The notes below the pieces were generated by a model. That model was not told the DNA's origin. It saw nothing but the letters and a program-made list of their open reading frames with translations, and searched no databases. Shown here piece after piece: positions 9,144 to 17,921 of a DNA stretch of 64,000 nucleotides. The number at the start of each line of letters is the position of its first letter. Within the stretch, counting starts at the first letter, position 1. The stretch is from Nitriliruptoraceae bacterium (GTDB taxonomy: Bacteria; Actinomycetota; Nitriliruptoria; Nitriliruptorales; Nitriliruptoraceae). Made by a program: the position numbers and the translations under genes. The stretch lies in assembly GCA_018401275.1 (NCBI GenBank), contig JAGYKW010000001.1, positions 1 through 64,000 on the forward strand, read 5' to 3'.

Positions 9144-11072
9144 ATGCACCTCGAGCGCATCAGCTCACCCGCCGACCTCAAGGCGCTGTCCGCCGACGAG
9201 CTCGGTCTGCTCGCCGAGGAGATCCGCGAGGCCATCGTCACCGCGGTCGCCCGCTCCGGAGGACATCTCGGGCCCAACCTCGGGGTCGTCGAGCTCACCA
9301 TCGCGCTCCACCGCGTCCTCGACTCGCCGCGCGACCGCATCGTGTGGGACACGGGCCATCAGGCGTACGTGCACAAGATGCTCACCGGCCGAGCCGCGGA
9401 CTTCTCCTCGCTGCGCACCGCCGGCGGCCTCGCCGGCTACCCGTCGCGTGAGGAGTCCGAGCACGACATCGTGGAGAACTCGCACGCGTCGACCGCGCTG
9501 TCGTGGGCAGCAGGGCTCGCCTGGCCGGAGCGCACCAGGCCGCACAGCGAGCAGCGCCGCACCGTCGCGGTCGTGGGCGACGGCGCACTGACCGGTGGGA
9601 TGGCCTACGAGGCGCTGAACAACATCGGTCACCACGATCTACCCGTCACCATCATCCTCAACGACAACGGTCGCTCGTACGCGGAGACGATCAGTCGCCT
9701 GTCGCGCCGGGTCAGTGAACTGCGCACCGATCCGCGCGTGCACCGGCTGCGCCGTCGCATCGATCGCATCAACGGTCGGCTCCCGTGGGCGCGCCTCGCG
9801 CGCCGCCTCACCGAGGCGAACCTCCGAGCCATCAAGACCGTCGTGTCGGACGCTCCGGCGCTGCAGTCCTTCGTCGAGGCGCTGGGCGTGAGCTACCTCG
9901 GCCCGTTCGACGGTCATGACATCGCCGCGCTCGAGCGCGCGATGCACCAGGCGCATCGCGTCGAGGGTCCGGTGCTGCTGCACGTGCTGACCGAGAAGGG
10001 CAAGGGCTACGGGCCGGCGGAGCGCGACATCGAGAAGCGGCTCCACGACACGTCACAGTTCGACCCTGAGACGGGCCTCGCGCAGCCGTCGGGACGCCGC
10101 AGCTGGACCGCCGCGTTCAGTGACGCGATGGTCGTCCTCGCCGCACGCCGTGAGGACGTCGTGATGCTGACCGCTGCGATGCCGGGCTCGACCGGACTGC
10201 TACCGCTTGCACAGACCGACGCCGCCCGTGTGATCGATGTCGGGATCGCCGAGCAGCACGCGGTGACGTCCGCGGCTGGCCTCGCCTACGCGGGCCTGGT
10301 CCCGGTCATCGCCGTGTACTCGACGTTCCTGTCGCGGGCGTTCGACCAGTTGAACCTCGATGTCGGGCTGCACGGCGAGCACGTGGTGCTCGTGCTCGAC
10401 CGAGCCGGCATCACGGGCGACGACGGCCCGAGCCATCACGGGGTGCTCGACATGGCGCTCGGACTGCGCGTCCCCGGCCTCACGGTGCTCGCTCCGTCGT
10501 GCGAGGAGGACCTCGTCGCGCTGCTCGACGTCGCGGTCGACCTCGACGGCCCGGTGCTCATCCGCTTCCCCAAGGGCGCCGTCGTCGCTCGCTCCGCGCT
10601 CGGTCCGCTCGCGCTGACGCCTGCCGAAGGACTCGCTGGTCGCACGCTGCGCGACGGCGCGGACGTGTGCATCCTCGCGGTCGGTGACCGCGTCGCCCCA
10701 GCGCTCGCTGCGGCCGATCGGCTCTCGGCCGACGGCATCGAGGCGTCGGTCCACGATGTCCGCTGCGTACGTCCGCTCGACCCGGCGCTGCTCGACATCG
10801 CGGCGCAGGCGTCGTTCGTCGTCACCGTCGAGAACGGGATGGTCGAGGGCGGTGCGGGGACGGAGATCGCCGCCCGACTGCGCGAGCGGGTCGGGCCGCG
10901 TGGCATGCCGCCGATCCTGCATCTGGGCGTCCCGACGGCCTTCATCCCGCACGGCGACCCCGGCCGCATCCTGGCGGAGATCGGTCTGGACGCCGCAGGC
11001 ATCGCGGCCGCGGTGGTGCGGGCACTCGGTGGCGCGGGCCGGCCAGCGCCGGACGTGATCCGGACGGTCTGA
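9144..11072 (+). CDS. dxs: 1-deoxy-D-xylulose-5-phosphate synthase
   Basis: A 642-residue thiamine diphosphate enzyme that condenses pyruvate and glyceraldehyde 3-phosphate, the first step of the MEP isoprenoid pathway. Seen are SGGHLGPNLGVVELT, WDTGHQAYVHKMLTG, the ThDP motif GDGALTGGMAYEALN and, in the second domain, DVGIAEQHAV with the catalytic Glu and the C-terminal transketolase domain. AGGAAGG precedes the ATG. The 3' end is duplicated in tandem just past the stop. Confidence 0.96.
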   Translation: MHLERISSPADLKALSADELGLLAEEIREAIVTAVARSGGHLGPNLGVVELTIALHRVLDSPRDRIVWDTGHQAYVHKMLTGRAADFSSLRTAGGLAGYPSREESEHDIVENSHASTALSWAAGLAWPERTRPHSEQRRTVAVVGDGALTGGMAYEALNNIGHHDLPVTIILNDNGRSYAETISRLSRRVSELRTDPRVHRLRRRIDRINGRLPWARLARRLTEANLRAIKTVVSDAPALQSFVEALGVSYLGPFDGHDIAALERAMHQAHRVEGPVLLHVLTEKGKGYGPAERDIEKRLHDTSQFDPETGLAQPSGRRSWTAAFSDAMVVLAARREDVVMLTAAMPGSTGLLPLAQTDAARVIDVGIAEQHAVTSAAGLAYAGLVPVIAVYSTFLSRAFDQLNLDVGLHGEHVVLVLDRAGITGDDGPSHHGVLDMALGLRVPGLTVLAPSCEEDLVALLDVAVDLDGPVLIRFPKGAVVARSALGPLALTPAEGLAGRTLRDGADVCILAVGDRVAPALAAADRLSADGIEASVHDVRCVRPLDPALLDIAAQASFVVTVENGMVEGGAGTEIAARLRERVGPRGMPPILHLGVPTAFIPHGDPGRILAEIGLDAAGIAAAVVRALGGAGRPAPDVIRTV

Positions 11073-11093
11073 CCCGGCCGGTCCGACCCGGCC
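11066..11093 (+). repeat. 14-bp tandem duplication across the dxs stop codon
   Basis: GGTCTGACCCGGCC (11066-11079) is followed directly by GGTCCGACCCGGCC (11080-11093), a two-copy tandem repeat with one mismatch. The first copy contains the dxs TGA; in the second it has become CGA. It belongs to the set of gene-end repeats seen throughout the window. Confidence 0.85.
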
Positions 11094-11138
11094 GGCCCGG
11101 CTCCGAGCAGGGCGCCTGCAGCCCGGCCGATGGTCGTG

Positions 11139-11167
11139 GTGACGCCTCGTCGGTGTCGGGCTATCCT
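11139..11167 (+). promoter_or_regulatory. promoter of the ilvB leader and ilvBN operon
   Basis: GTGACG (11139-11144) and TATCCT (11162-11167) are separated by 17 bases. Transcription would start about 11174, just before the GGAGGG ribosome site of the leader ORF, giving a short 5' end followed by the attenuator. Confidence 0.6.
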
Positions 11168-11191
11168 CGCAGGCGGACCTGGAGGGTCGAC

Positions 11192-11278
11192 GTGCAGCAC
11201 ATCGAGCAGCGTGACGGAGCGGGCATCTCGCGTGCCTCCGTCGCGCGCTTCGCCGGCCTCCTCGTAGTACTCACGTAG
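11192..11278 (+). CDS. ilvB leader peptide (attenuation)
   Basis: A 28-codon ORF starting GTG with a strong GGAGGG ribosome site (11181-11186) five bases upstream. It ends FAGLLVVLT before TAG, giving five consecutive branched-chain codons (Leu-Leu-Val-Val-Leu). A ribosome stalled there when charged Leu- or Val-tRNA is scarce would alter folding of the RNA ahead of ilvB. Position, ribosome site, codon run and downstream hairpins all fit classical ribosome-mediated attenuation. Confidence 0.75.
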   Translation: MQHIEQRDGAGISRASVARFAGLLVVLT

Positions 11279-11326
11279 CGCGCGTCCGTCTCCGGCGCGC
11301 GCGAACCTCCCTTCCCAGGGAGGTTC
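11278..11326 (+). terminator. ilvB attenuator hairpins
   Basis: Directly after the leader stop, GCGCGCG (11278-11284) can pair with CGCGCGC (11296-11302). Next to it is a perfect 9-bp stem, GAACCTCCC (11303-11311) with GGGAGGTTC (11318-11326) around the loop TTCCCA. The second stem ends in TTCTCTC, a weak pyrimidine run rather than a full U-tract, and looks like the attenuator terminator. The remaining bases up to ilvB (11327-11398) show only its ribosome site. Confidence 0.65.
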
Positions 11327-11398
11327 TCTCGTGAAGGGGGCGGGGATGGACCGGACGGTGCGCGGACGCACCCGCCGGCAGGAGAAGGAGAGGACGAC

Positions 11399-13153
11399 AT
11401 GCGGATGACCGGCGCAGAGGCCGTGATGCGGACGCTCGAGGCGCTCGGGGTCGACACCATCTTCGGCTACCCGGGCGGGGCGATCATGCCCGCCTACGAC
11501 ACGCTCATCGAGGCGGGACTCACGCACATCCTCGTCCGCCACGAGCAGGGTGCGATCCACATGGCGGAGGGCTACGCCCACGCGACCGGGAAGGTCGGCG
11601 TGTGCCTGGTCACCTCGGGACCGGCCGCGACCAACCTCGTCACCGGACTCACCGACGCCATGATGGACTCCATCCCGGTGCTCGCCCTGACCGGACAGGT
11701 CCCATCGACCGCGATCGGCACCGACGCCTTCCAGGAGGCCGACGTCACCGGCATCACCATGCCGATCACGAAGCACAACGAGCTCGTCCGATCCGCCGAC
11801 CGCATCGTCGACGCGATCAAGGAGGGCTACCACATCGCGCGCACCGGTCGTCCTGGGCCGGTCCTGATCGACCTCCCCAAGGACATCCTCAACGCTGAGG
11901 TCGACTTCGTGTGGGACCCGACCGTCGACCTGCCCGGCTACAAGCCGACGGTCCGCGGTCACGGGCGCATGGTCCGCGAGGCCATCGCGATGATCGCAGA
12001 GGCCGAGCGTCCGGTCATCTATGCCGGCGGCGGCCTCGTGCGCGCCGGCGCTGATGCTGAGCTGCGCGCGTTCGCCGAGCGGCTCCAGCTGCCCGTCGTG
12101 ACGACGCTCATGGCGCGCGGGATCCTGCCCGACAGCCACGAGCTCACCGTCGGCATGCCAGGGATGCACGGGCACGTCGCTGCGGTCCGTGCCTTCCAGG
12201 AGACCGACCTGCTGATCGTGCTCGGCGCCCGCTTCGACGACCGGGTCACTGGCCGACTCGACGCGTTCGCCCCGCTGGCGCGCGTCGTCCACGTCGACGT
12301 CGATCCGGCCGAGATCGGCAAGAACCGCCATGCGGACGTGCCGCTCGTGGGCGACGTGAAGGTCGTCCTCGAGCAGTTCCTCGCCCACATCGCCAGCCTC
12401 GAGGAGAAGGGCCGCATCGCCGAGGCGCTCCCCGACACCACCGCGTGGCGGGCCCACATCCAGGACATGAAGGCCGCGCACCCGTTGCGCTGCGACCAGG
12501 CCGAGACCGGCGTGCTCAAGCCGCAGACCGCGATCCGAGCCATCTACGAGCGCTGGGGCGACGAGGCCGTGTACGTCGCCGGCGTCGGTCAGCACCAGAT
12601 GTGGTCCAGCCAGCTCATCCCGTACTCGCGTGGCCGGCAGTGGATCAACTCGGGGGGACTGGGCACGATGGGCTTCGCCGTCCCGGCAGCGATCGGCGCG
12701 AAGGTCGGGCTCGGACGCGACGTCCCCGTCATCGCGATCGACGGCGACGGCTGCTTCCAGATGACGTTCCAGGAGATCGCGACCGCCGTGCAGCACGACA
12801 TCCCCGTCGTGTTCTGCGTGATCAACAACGGCTACCTCGGCATGGTCCGGCAGTGGCAGGCGCTGTTCTACGACGACCGCCGCTCGCAGGTCGAGCTCCC
12901 GCAGGCGCTGCCCGACCTGGTCCTGCTCGCGCAGGCCTACGGCATCCCCGGCTTCCGCGTGGACCGCGTCGAGGACCTCGAAGCCGTTCTCGAGAAGGCT
13001 GCAGCCATCACCGACCGTCCGGTGCTCGTCGACCTGCGGGTCGATCCGGAGGAGATGGTGTTCCCGATGGTCCCCTCGGGGGCATCGAACGATGACATCC
13101 TCGAGTCGGCCGAGGAGTGGTTCGCGAGGCTCGCAGAGCGGGCGGAGGCATGA
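11399..13153 (+). CDS. ilvB: acetolactate synthase, large (catalytic) subunit
   Basis: A 584-residue ThDP- and FAD-dependent acetohydroxyacid synthase that forms acetolactate (to Val and Leu) and acetohydroxybutyrate (to Ile). The catalytic Glu is in RHEQGAIHMAEGYA (Glu49) and the ThDP motif in IDGDGCFQMTFQE; the C-terminal region has the usual GMVRQWQ. GGAG-rich sequence precedes the ATG, and an alternative ATG lies two codons on. It is coupled to ilvN by ATGA. No ilvC follows, which is unusual for an ilvBN operon. Confidence 0.96.
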   Translation: MRMTGAEAVMRTLEALGVDTIFGYPGGAIMPAYDTLIEAGLTHILVRHEQGAIHMAEGYAHATGKVGVCLVTSGPAATNLVTGLTDAMMDSIPVLALTGQVPSTAIGTDAFQEADVTGITMPITKHNELVRSADRIVDAIKEGYHIARTGRPGPVLIDLPKDILNAEVDFVWDPTVDLPGYKPTVRGHGRMVREAIAMIAEAERPVIYAGGGLVRAGADAELRAFAERLQLPVVTTLMARGILPDSHELTVGMPGMHGHVAAVRAFQETDLLIVLGARFDDRVTGRLDAFAPLARVVHVDVDPAEIGKNRHADVPLVGDVKVVLEQFLAHIASLEEKGRIAEALPDTTAWRAHIQDMKAAHPLRCDQAETGVLKPQTAIRAIYERWGDEAVYVAGVGQHQMWSSQLIPYSRGRQWINSGGLGTMGFAVPAAIGAKVGLGRDVPVIAIDGDGCFQMTFQEIATAVQHDIPVVFCVINNGYLGMVRQWQALFYDDRRSQVELPQALPDLVLLAQAYGIPGFRVDRVEDLEAVLEKAAAITDRPVLVDLRVDPEEMVFPMVPSGASNDDILESAEEWFARLAERAEA

Positions 13154-13683
13154 CCATGCGACGCGATCGGCACATCCTGTCCGTCCTCGTGGAGAACAAG
13201 CCGGGCGTGCTCGCACGCATCGCGCTGATGTTCGCGCGGCGCGGCTACAACATCCACTCGCTGGCCGTCGGCCCGACCGAGGACGAGCTCGTCTCGCGGC
13301 TCACGATCGTCGTGGGGACCGAGGCCGTCCAGCTCGAGCAGATCGTCAAGCAGCTCAACAAGCTGGTCCACGTGCTCAAGATCACCGAGCTCGGCGAGGA
13401 CGCGGTGGAACGCGAGCTGCAGCTCGTCAAGGTCAGCGCGGACTCGGGGACCCGCACGAGCATCATCGAGCTGGCCGACGTGTTCCGCGCCAAGGTCGTC
13501 GACGTCGCCCACGACACGATCACGATCGAGGCCGCCGGGAACCCGCGCAAGCTCGAGGCGATGCTCCAGCTGCTCGAGCCGTTCGGGATCCGCGAGTTCG
13601 TCCGGAGCGGCACGATCTCGCTCTCCCGGGGGGCCACCGCGCTCGGGGACTCCGGGCGTGCAAGGATGCGTCGGGTCATCTGA
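13150..13683 (+). CDS. ilvN: acetolactate synthase, small (regulatory) subunit
   Basis: A 177-residue regulatory subunit with an N-terminal ACT domain (LSVLVENKPGVLARIALMF, RRGYNIHSLAVG) and the C-terminal IlvN domain (about 85-160). It activates IlvB and confers valine feedback inhibition in known systems. The start lies in an ATGA overlap with ilvB and agrees with the start of the ACT homology. About 15 residues after the conserved SLSRG are extra and not obviously conserved. Confidence 0.95.
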   Translation: MTMRRDRHILSVLVENKPGVLARIALMFARRGYNIHSLAVGPTEDELVSRLTIVVGTEAVQLEQIVKQLNKLVHVLKITELGEDAVERELQLVKVSADSGTRTSIIELADVFRAKVVDVAHDTITIEAAGNPRKLEAMLQLLEPFGIREFVRSGTISLSRGATALGDSGRARMRRVI

Positions 13684-13736
13684 ACGGGTCCGCCGCCGAG
13701 CTCGGTGGCGTCCTCAGTCGGACATGAGGTGTGGTC

Positions 13737-14531
13737 GTGGTCAAGCAGCCCGGGGTGCCGCTGCAGTTCGACTGGCGCTGGGAGCTCCTGAAGGCCCTCA
13801 TCATCCCGTGGTTCCGCCTCGCAGGCTGGCGCATCCGCGTCGAAGGCCTCGAGCACGTCCCCCAGCAGGGCGGGGCCGTGATCGCGTTCAACCATCACAG
13901 CTACGCCGACGCCGTGATGCTCGCCTGGGGTGTGGTGCACAAGGGCAAGCGGCCGCTGCGGTACCTGGCGAAGCGTGAGGCGTGCGAGGGGCGCTGGATC
14001 GGCTGGGTGACCCGATGGATCTCGGTCATCCCCGTCGACCGTGGATCGCCCGGTGCGCGCGCGCAGGCGCTCGTCGGCGCCGAGGTGGCGGTCACCGACG
14101 GGGACCTCGTCGCGATCGCGCCGGAGCAGACCATCTCCGACTCGCTCGACCTGCTGCCGTTCCGTCATGGTCCGGCGCGCGTCGCGCTCGCCACCGGGGC
14201 ATCGATCGTGCCGTGCATCGGGTGGGGCTCGCAGCGCTTCATCGGTCCCGACCGGCGGCTCGCCCGGGTGCTGCGGCTGCCCGTCACCGTCCGCTTCTGT
14301 GAGCCGATCGTGCCCCTGCCCGGCGAGGACGCACCGACGCTGACCGCGCGCCTGCGCGCCCGGATGGAGGAGCAGCTCGCCGCCGTGCAGCAGGACTACC
14401 CCGACGGGCTGCCGGCCGGTGCGCCGTGGGTGCCGGCGCGGCTGGGCGGCAGTGCGCCTGCGCACGCGGACGTGCTGCGCCAGCACGAGGCGCGCCTGCG
14501 CGACTGGAACGGACCGGGGGCGACGGCGTGA
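13737..14531 (+). CDS. 1-acyl-sn-glycerol-3-phosphate acyltransferase-like (PlsC) protein 1
   Basis: A PlsC-family acyltransferase of about 264 residues. The catalytic HX4D motif is NHHSYAD (His53 to Asp58), with an APEQTIS segment where the family usually has an EGTRS-like block. The GTG at 13737 was preferred because GAGG lies 7 bases upstream; a GTG at 13731 is too close to it. It is paired with a paralogue by a GTGA overlap, and both end in the same DGLPAGAxWVPAR block, indicating local duplication. It probably acts on phospholipid precursors at the membrane; acceptor specificity is unknown. Confidence 0.82.
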   Translation: MVKQPGVPLQFDWRWELLKALIIPWFRLAGWRIRVEGLEHVPQQGGAVIAFNHHSYADAVMLAWGVVHKGKRPLRYLAKREACEGRWIGWVTRWISVIPVDRGSPGARAQALVGAEVAVTDGDLVAIAPEQTISDSLDLLPFRHGPARVALATGASIVPCIGWGSQRFIGPDRRLARVLRLPVTVRFCEPIVPLPGEDAPTLTARLRARMEEQLAAVQQDYPDGLPAGAPWVPARLGGSAPAHADVLRQHEARLRDWNGPGATA

Positions 14532-15319
14532 GCGGGTCAGCAGCCGTTCCCCGCGCGGACGCGACCTATCACGTCCTCGCGCGCCTCGCGATGACGCCGA
14601 TCTGGCTCCAGCGCTGGCGGCTCGAGGTCGAGGGGCTCGAGCATGTGCCTCGCTCCGGTGGTGCGGTCATGGTGCTGAACCACACGAGCTTCGTCGACTT
14701 CTTCACGGCTGCACGTCTGCCGTTCCTCCAGCTCGGACGACCGGTCCGGATGCTCGCCAAGGCCTCGCTGTTCCGCTCGCGGCTCATGGGTCCCGTCATG
14801 CGGGCCGCCGGTCATATCCCGGTCGAGCGCGGTGCGGGCCGTGACGCGCTGGTGGCCGCCGTGTCGGCGCTGCGTCGGGGCGAGTTCATCGGGGTCCTGC
14901 CCGAGCAGACGATCTCCCCGTCGCTCGAGCTGCTGCCGTTCAAGTCCGGTGCGGTCCGGATGGCTCAGGAGGCCGGTGTCCCGGTCGTCCCGGCCGTCTC
15001 GTGGGGTTCGCACCGCTTCTGGACGGCCGGTGACGGCCCTCACCTGTCCTGGCGGCTGCCCGTGCACATCCGCTTCGCGGAGCCCATCACCCCCGACGGT
15101 GACAGCGACGCCGACTCCGTCACCGCTCGGATCCGCACGGTCATGGCCGGGATGCTCGAGGACGTGCAGCAGCGCTACCGCGACGGGCTCCCGGCCGGTG
15201 CACGCTGGGTCCCGGCCCGGTTCGGTGGCACGGCGCCGACCGTCGAGCAGGGTGAGGAGATGCTGAGTCGCCGGCACTCGAGCTGGCGGCGCTCGACGCG
15301 TCCGGAGGGGGAGGCATGA
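14528..15319 (+). CDS. 1-acyl-sn-glycerol-3-phosphate acyltransferase-like (PlsC) protein 2
   Basis: A 263-residue paralogue of the preceding gene. NHTSFVD supplies HX4D (His52 to Asp57), with VLPEQTIS and LLPFKSGAVRMA downstream. Shared segments with the neighbour (EGLEHVP, PEQTIS, DGLPAGA-WVPAR) show the pair arose by tandem duplication. Translational coupling on both sides (GTGA before, ATGA after) places it in one operon with the GNAT and haemoglobin genes. Confidence 0.82.
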   Translation: MSGSAAVPRADATYHVLARLAMTPIWLQRWRLEVEGLEHVPRSGGAVMVLNHTSFVDFFTAARLPFLQLGRPVRMLAKASLFRSRLMGPVMRAAGHIPVERGAGRDALVAAVSALRRGEFIGVLPEQTISPSLELLPFKSGAVRMAQEAGVPVVPAVSWGSHRFWTAGDGPHLSWRLPVHIRFAEPITPDGDSDADSVTARIRTVMAGMLEDVQQRYRDGLPAGARWVPARFGGTAPTVEQGEEMLSRRHSSWRRSTRPEGEA

Positions 15320-15816
15320 GCGTGACCGTGCGGGATGCGACCGCGGACGATGTGCCGGCGGTCGCCGCGATCTACACCCACTACACCCTGCGCACGACGA
15401 CGACGTTCAACATCGAGGTCCGCACGCCGCGCGAGTGGCGCGATCGCTTCGAGCAGAACATCGTCGCCGGTCCGTACCAGCTGCTCGTCGCCATCGAGGG
15501 CGGTGCGGTCGTGGGCTACGTGGAGACCCAGCAGTTCCGGCCCAAGCCCGCCTATCGGCGCTCGTTGGAGATCTCGGTGTACGTCGCGCCGGACCTGCAG
15601 GCGCGGGGCGTGGGGAGCGCGCTCTTCACGGCGCTGTTCGCGCGGCTGACCGACGACGAGCGATTCCACCGGGCCTACTCGATCATCGCGCTGCCCAACG
15701 ACGCGTCGATCGCGCTGCACGAACGGCACGGCTTCGTGCACCGTGGGACGCTGACCGAGGCCGGCTTCAAGTTCGACCAGTACCTCGACGTCGCCTACTA
15801 CGAACGCGCTCTGTGA
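15316..15816 (+). CDS. GNAT N-acetyltransferase, phosphinothricin acetyltransferase-like
   Basis: A 166-residue GNAT enzyme resembling the PAT/MddA group. VRDATADDVPAVAAIYTHY and TTTFN at the N-terminus, EISVYVAPDLQARGVGSALF (acetyl-CoA binding loop) and the C-terminal HERHGFVHRGTLTEAGFKF are typical. Relatives acetylate phosphinothricin, methionine sulfoximine or other amino acids; the substrate here is not determinable. It begins in ATGA and ends in GTGA overlaps. Confidence 0.85.
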   Translation: MSVTVRDATADDVPAVAAIYTHYTLRTTTTFNIEVRTPREWRDRFEQNIVAGPYQLLVAIEGGAVVGYVETQQFRPKPAYRRSLEISVYVAPDLQARGVGSALFTALFARLTDDERFHRAYSIIALPNDASIALHERHGFVHRGTLTEAGFKFDQYLDVAYYERAL

Positions 15817-16232
15817 ACCCCTCCATCACCGAGCTCGCCGGCGGACCGGACGCATTCGTCCGGCTGGTCGACGCGTTCTACGACCGGGTCGAGCAGGACA
15901 CGGCGCTGCGGCCGATGTACCCCGAGGATCTCGCGCCCGGCAAGCAGCACCTGGCGCTGTTCCTCGCGCAGTACTTCGGCGCGACCGACCTCTACTCGTC
16001 GCAGCGGGGCCATCCGCGGCTACGGATGCGTCATGCCCCGTTCCCCATCGGCCCGGATGCGGCGGCTCGCTGGGCGACCCACATGCTCGATGCCCTCGCC
16101 GACCAAGGTTTCGCCAGCGAGGTCCGCGCCGCCATCGAGGAGTACGTCATCCGTGCGACCCCCACGCTCGTCAACCAGTTCTCCGATGCGGTCGGGGAGG
16201 GCGATGCCGAGCGCCTGCCGGGCGCGACCTAG
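15813..16232 (+). CDS. glbO: group II truncated haemoglobin
   Basis: A 139-residue 2-on-2 globin. Seen are AFYDRVEQDTALRPMYPED (helices A-B), LFLAQYFG, the proximal histidine in RMRHAPFPIG and the conserved Trp of AARWATHML (G8), which marks group II (HbO). Members bind O2 and are implicated in respiration or peroxide and NO handling. It starts GTG inside the stop of the acetyltransferase gene. The TAG stop forms the first half of TAGGCT, a possible -10 for serA. Confidence 0.9.
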   Translation: MNPSITELAGGPDAFVRLVDAFYDRVEQDTALRPMYPEDLAPGKQHLALFLAQYFGATDLYSSQRGHPRLRMRHAPFPIGPDAAARWATHMLDALADQGFASEVRAAIEEYVIRATPTLVNQFSDAVGEGDAERLPGAT

Positions 16233-16235
16233 GCT
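16230..16235 (+). promoter_or_regulatory. putative -10 (TAGGCT) for serA
   Basis: TAGGCT overlaps the TAG stop of the globin gene and lies about 100 bases upstream of serA. The remaining 100 bases show no leader ORF or strong hairpin. The call rests only on the recurrence of this hexamer upstream of other genes. Confidence 0.3.
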
Positions 16236-16337
16236 GACCCCACGGATCCGCACCAGGTCGAGATCGACCTGCCCTCCCTCATCTGCCGTCCAGACCCGTC
16301 CGACGCACCCGTCTGACCCGCCCCTCCGGAGCCACCA

Positions 16338-17921
16338 GTGAAGGTCCTCGTCACCGACCCGCTCGCACCTGCCGGTGTGGAGACCCTCGCCATCGACCAC
16401 GACGTCGACGTCATGACCGAACTCAGCAAGGCCGAACTGCTGGAGGTCATCGGCGGCTACGACGCGCTCGTCGTGCGCTCACAGACCCAGGTCGACGCGG
16501 ACGTCATCGCAGCGGGCACACGCCTGAAGGTCATCGCGCGCGCGGGTGTCGGCGTCGACAACGTGGACCTCGACGCGGCCACGCGCTCTGGCATCGTGGT
16601 CTGCAACGCGCCGCAGTCGAACATCATCTCCGCGGCCGAGCACACCGTCGCGATGCTGCTCGCGGTCGCGCGCAACATCCCACAGGCGCATGGTGCCCTG
16701 ACCCTCGGGCGCTGGGAGCGCAACAAGTGGACGGGGACCGAGGTGTACGGCAAGACGCTCGGCGTGCTCGGGCTCGGTCGGATCGGCAGCCTCGTCGCCC
16801 AGCGCTGCCAGGCGTTCGGCATGGACGTCATCGCCTACGACCCGTTCCTCGCGCCCGAGCGCGCTGCCCGCATGGACGTCGAGCTCCTGTCCTCCGTCGA
16901 GGAGGTGCTCGGACGCTCGGACTTCGTGACCGTCCACCTGCCGCGCACCGCGGAGACGGCGAACCTGCTCGACGCCGACCGTCTCGCGCTGATGCGGCCG
17001 ACCGCGCGGCTCATCAACGTCGCGCGTGGTGGGATCATCGACGAGGCAGCGCTCGCGACCGCGTTGAAGGAGGGCCGCATCGCCGGGGCCGCCTTCGACG
17101 TGTTCTCCGCGGAGCCGCTCGTCGACTCGCCGCTGTTCGGTCTGCCCAACGCCGTGCTGACCCCCCACCTCGGGGCGTCGACCAGCGAGGCGCAGGACAA
17201 GGCCGGCACGCAGGTCGCGGAGTTCGTCAACCTCGCACTGGCCGGCGAGTTCCTGCCGTCCGCGCTGAACCTGCAGGGCGGACCGCTCGACGACGCGCTG
17301 CGCCCGTTCCTGCCGCTCGCGGAACGCCTCGGGCGGCTGCTCGCCTCGATCGCTGACGATGGCATCACGGGGGAGATCACCGTCGAGTTCCTCGGAGCGA
17401 TCGCCGGATCCGACTGCCGGGTGCTCGGTCTCAGCGTGCTTCGGGGCGTGCTCTCGGCCGCCTCGACGGAGCCGGTCACGCTCGTCAACGCGCCGCTCAT
17501 GGCGGATCACCGTGGCATCCATCTGCGTGAGGTGAACGACCCGCAGAGCGGTGACTACGTGTCGGTCCTGCGCGTCCGCTGCATGCGGCGTGATGGCCGC
17601 GTGGTGCGGGTCGCGGGGACGGTGCTGCAGCCCGGCGACCGCGAGCGCATCATCGAGGTCTGGGACACGCCCATCGACGTCGAGCCGGCGCCGTACATGG
17701 CCGTCTTCCGCTACGACGACCGTCCCGGAGTCATCGGGACGATCGGCACGGCGTGCGGGGAGGCCGGGGTGAACATCGCGGCCGCGCAGGTCGGACGCAA
17801 GTCCGGCGGGGGCGAGGCGATCATGGCGCTCGCGCTCGACGCGCCGCTCACCCATGACGTGCTCGTCGCGATCACGAGCAGCATCGGTGCGCATGAGGGC
17901 AGGGCGATCAGCCTGCCGTGA
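16338..17921 (+). CDS. serA: D-3-phosphoglycerate dehydrogenase
   Basis: A 527-residue long-form PGDH, the first step of serine synthesis. It has a catalytic domain with LGLGRIGSLVA (NAD binding), NVARGGIIDE and PHLGAST (catalytic His), then the ASB domain (about 310-440) and a C-terminal ACT domain (AVFRYDDRPGVIGTIG) that binds serine in the mycobacterial enzyme. GGAG lies 7 bases before the GTG start. It ends 14 bases inside the convergent membrane-protein gene. SerB is encoded at 59.6 kb. Confidence 0.96.
   Translation: MKVLVTDPLAPAGVETLAIDHDVDVMTELSKAELLEVIGGYDALVVRSQTQVDADVIAAGTRLKVIARAGVGVDNVDLDAATRSGIVVCNAPQSNIISAAEHTVAMLLAVARNIPQAHGALTLGRWERNKWTGTEVYGKTLGVLGLGRIGSLVAQRCQAFGMDVIAYDPFLAPERAARMDVELLSSVEEVLGRSDFVTVHLPRTAETANLLDADRLALMRPTARLINVARGGIIDEAALATALKEGRIAGAAFDVFSAEPLVDSPLFGLPNAVLTPHLGASTSEAQDKAGTQVAEFVNLALAGEFLPSALNLQGGPLDDALRPFLPLAERLGRLLASIADDGITGEITVEFLGAIAGSDCRVLGLSVLRGVLSAASTEPVTLVNAPLMADHRGIHLREVNDPQSGDYVSVLRVRCMRRDGRVVRVAGTVLQPGDRERIIEVWDTPIDVEPAPYMAVFRYDDRPGVIGTIGTACGEAGVNIAAAQVGRKSGGGEAIMALALDAPLTHDVLVAITSSIGAHEGRAISLP

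Noticed and set aside
11278-11330. T-box riboswitch before ilvB
   Set aside because: No T-box sequence (AGGGTGG-type) or specifier stem is visible, whereas a leader ORF with branched-chain codons is.
10436-13216. More than 900-codon open frame antisense to dxs and ilvB
   Set aside because: Same composition artefact; no ribosome site or recognisable motif, and the sense strand encodes complete conserved enzymes.
13684-15319. The tandem plsC pair as one gene split by a frameshift
   Set aside because: Each copy has its own HX4D motif and full-length acyltransferase domain, and the GTGA overlap is normal here. They are paralogues, not halves.
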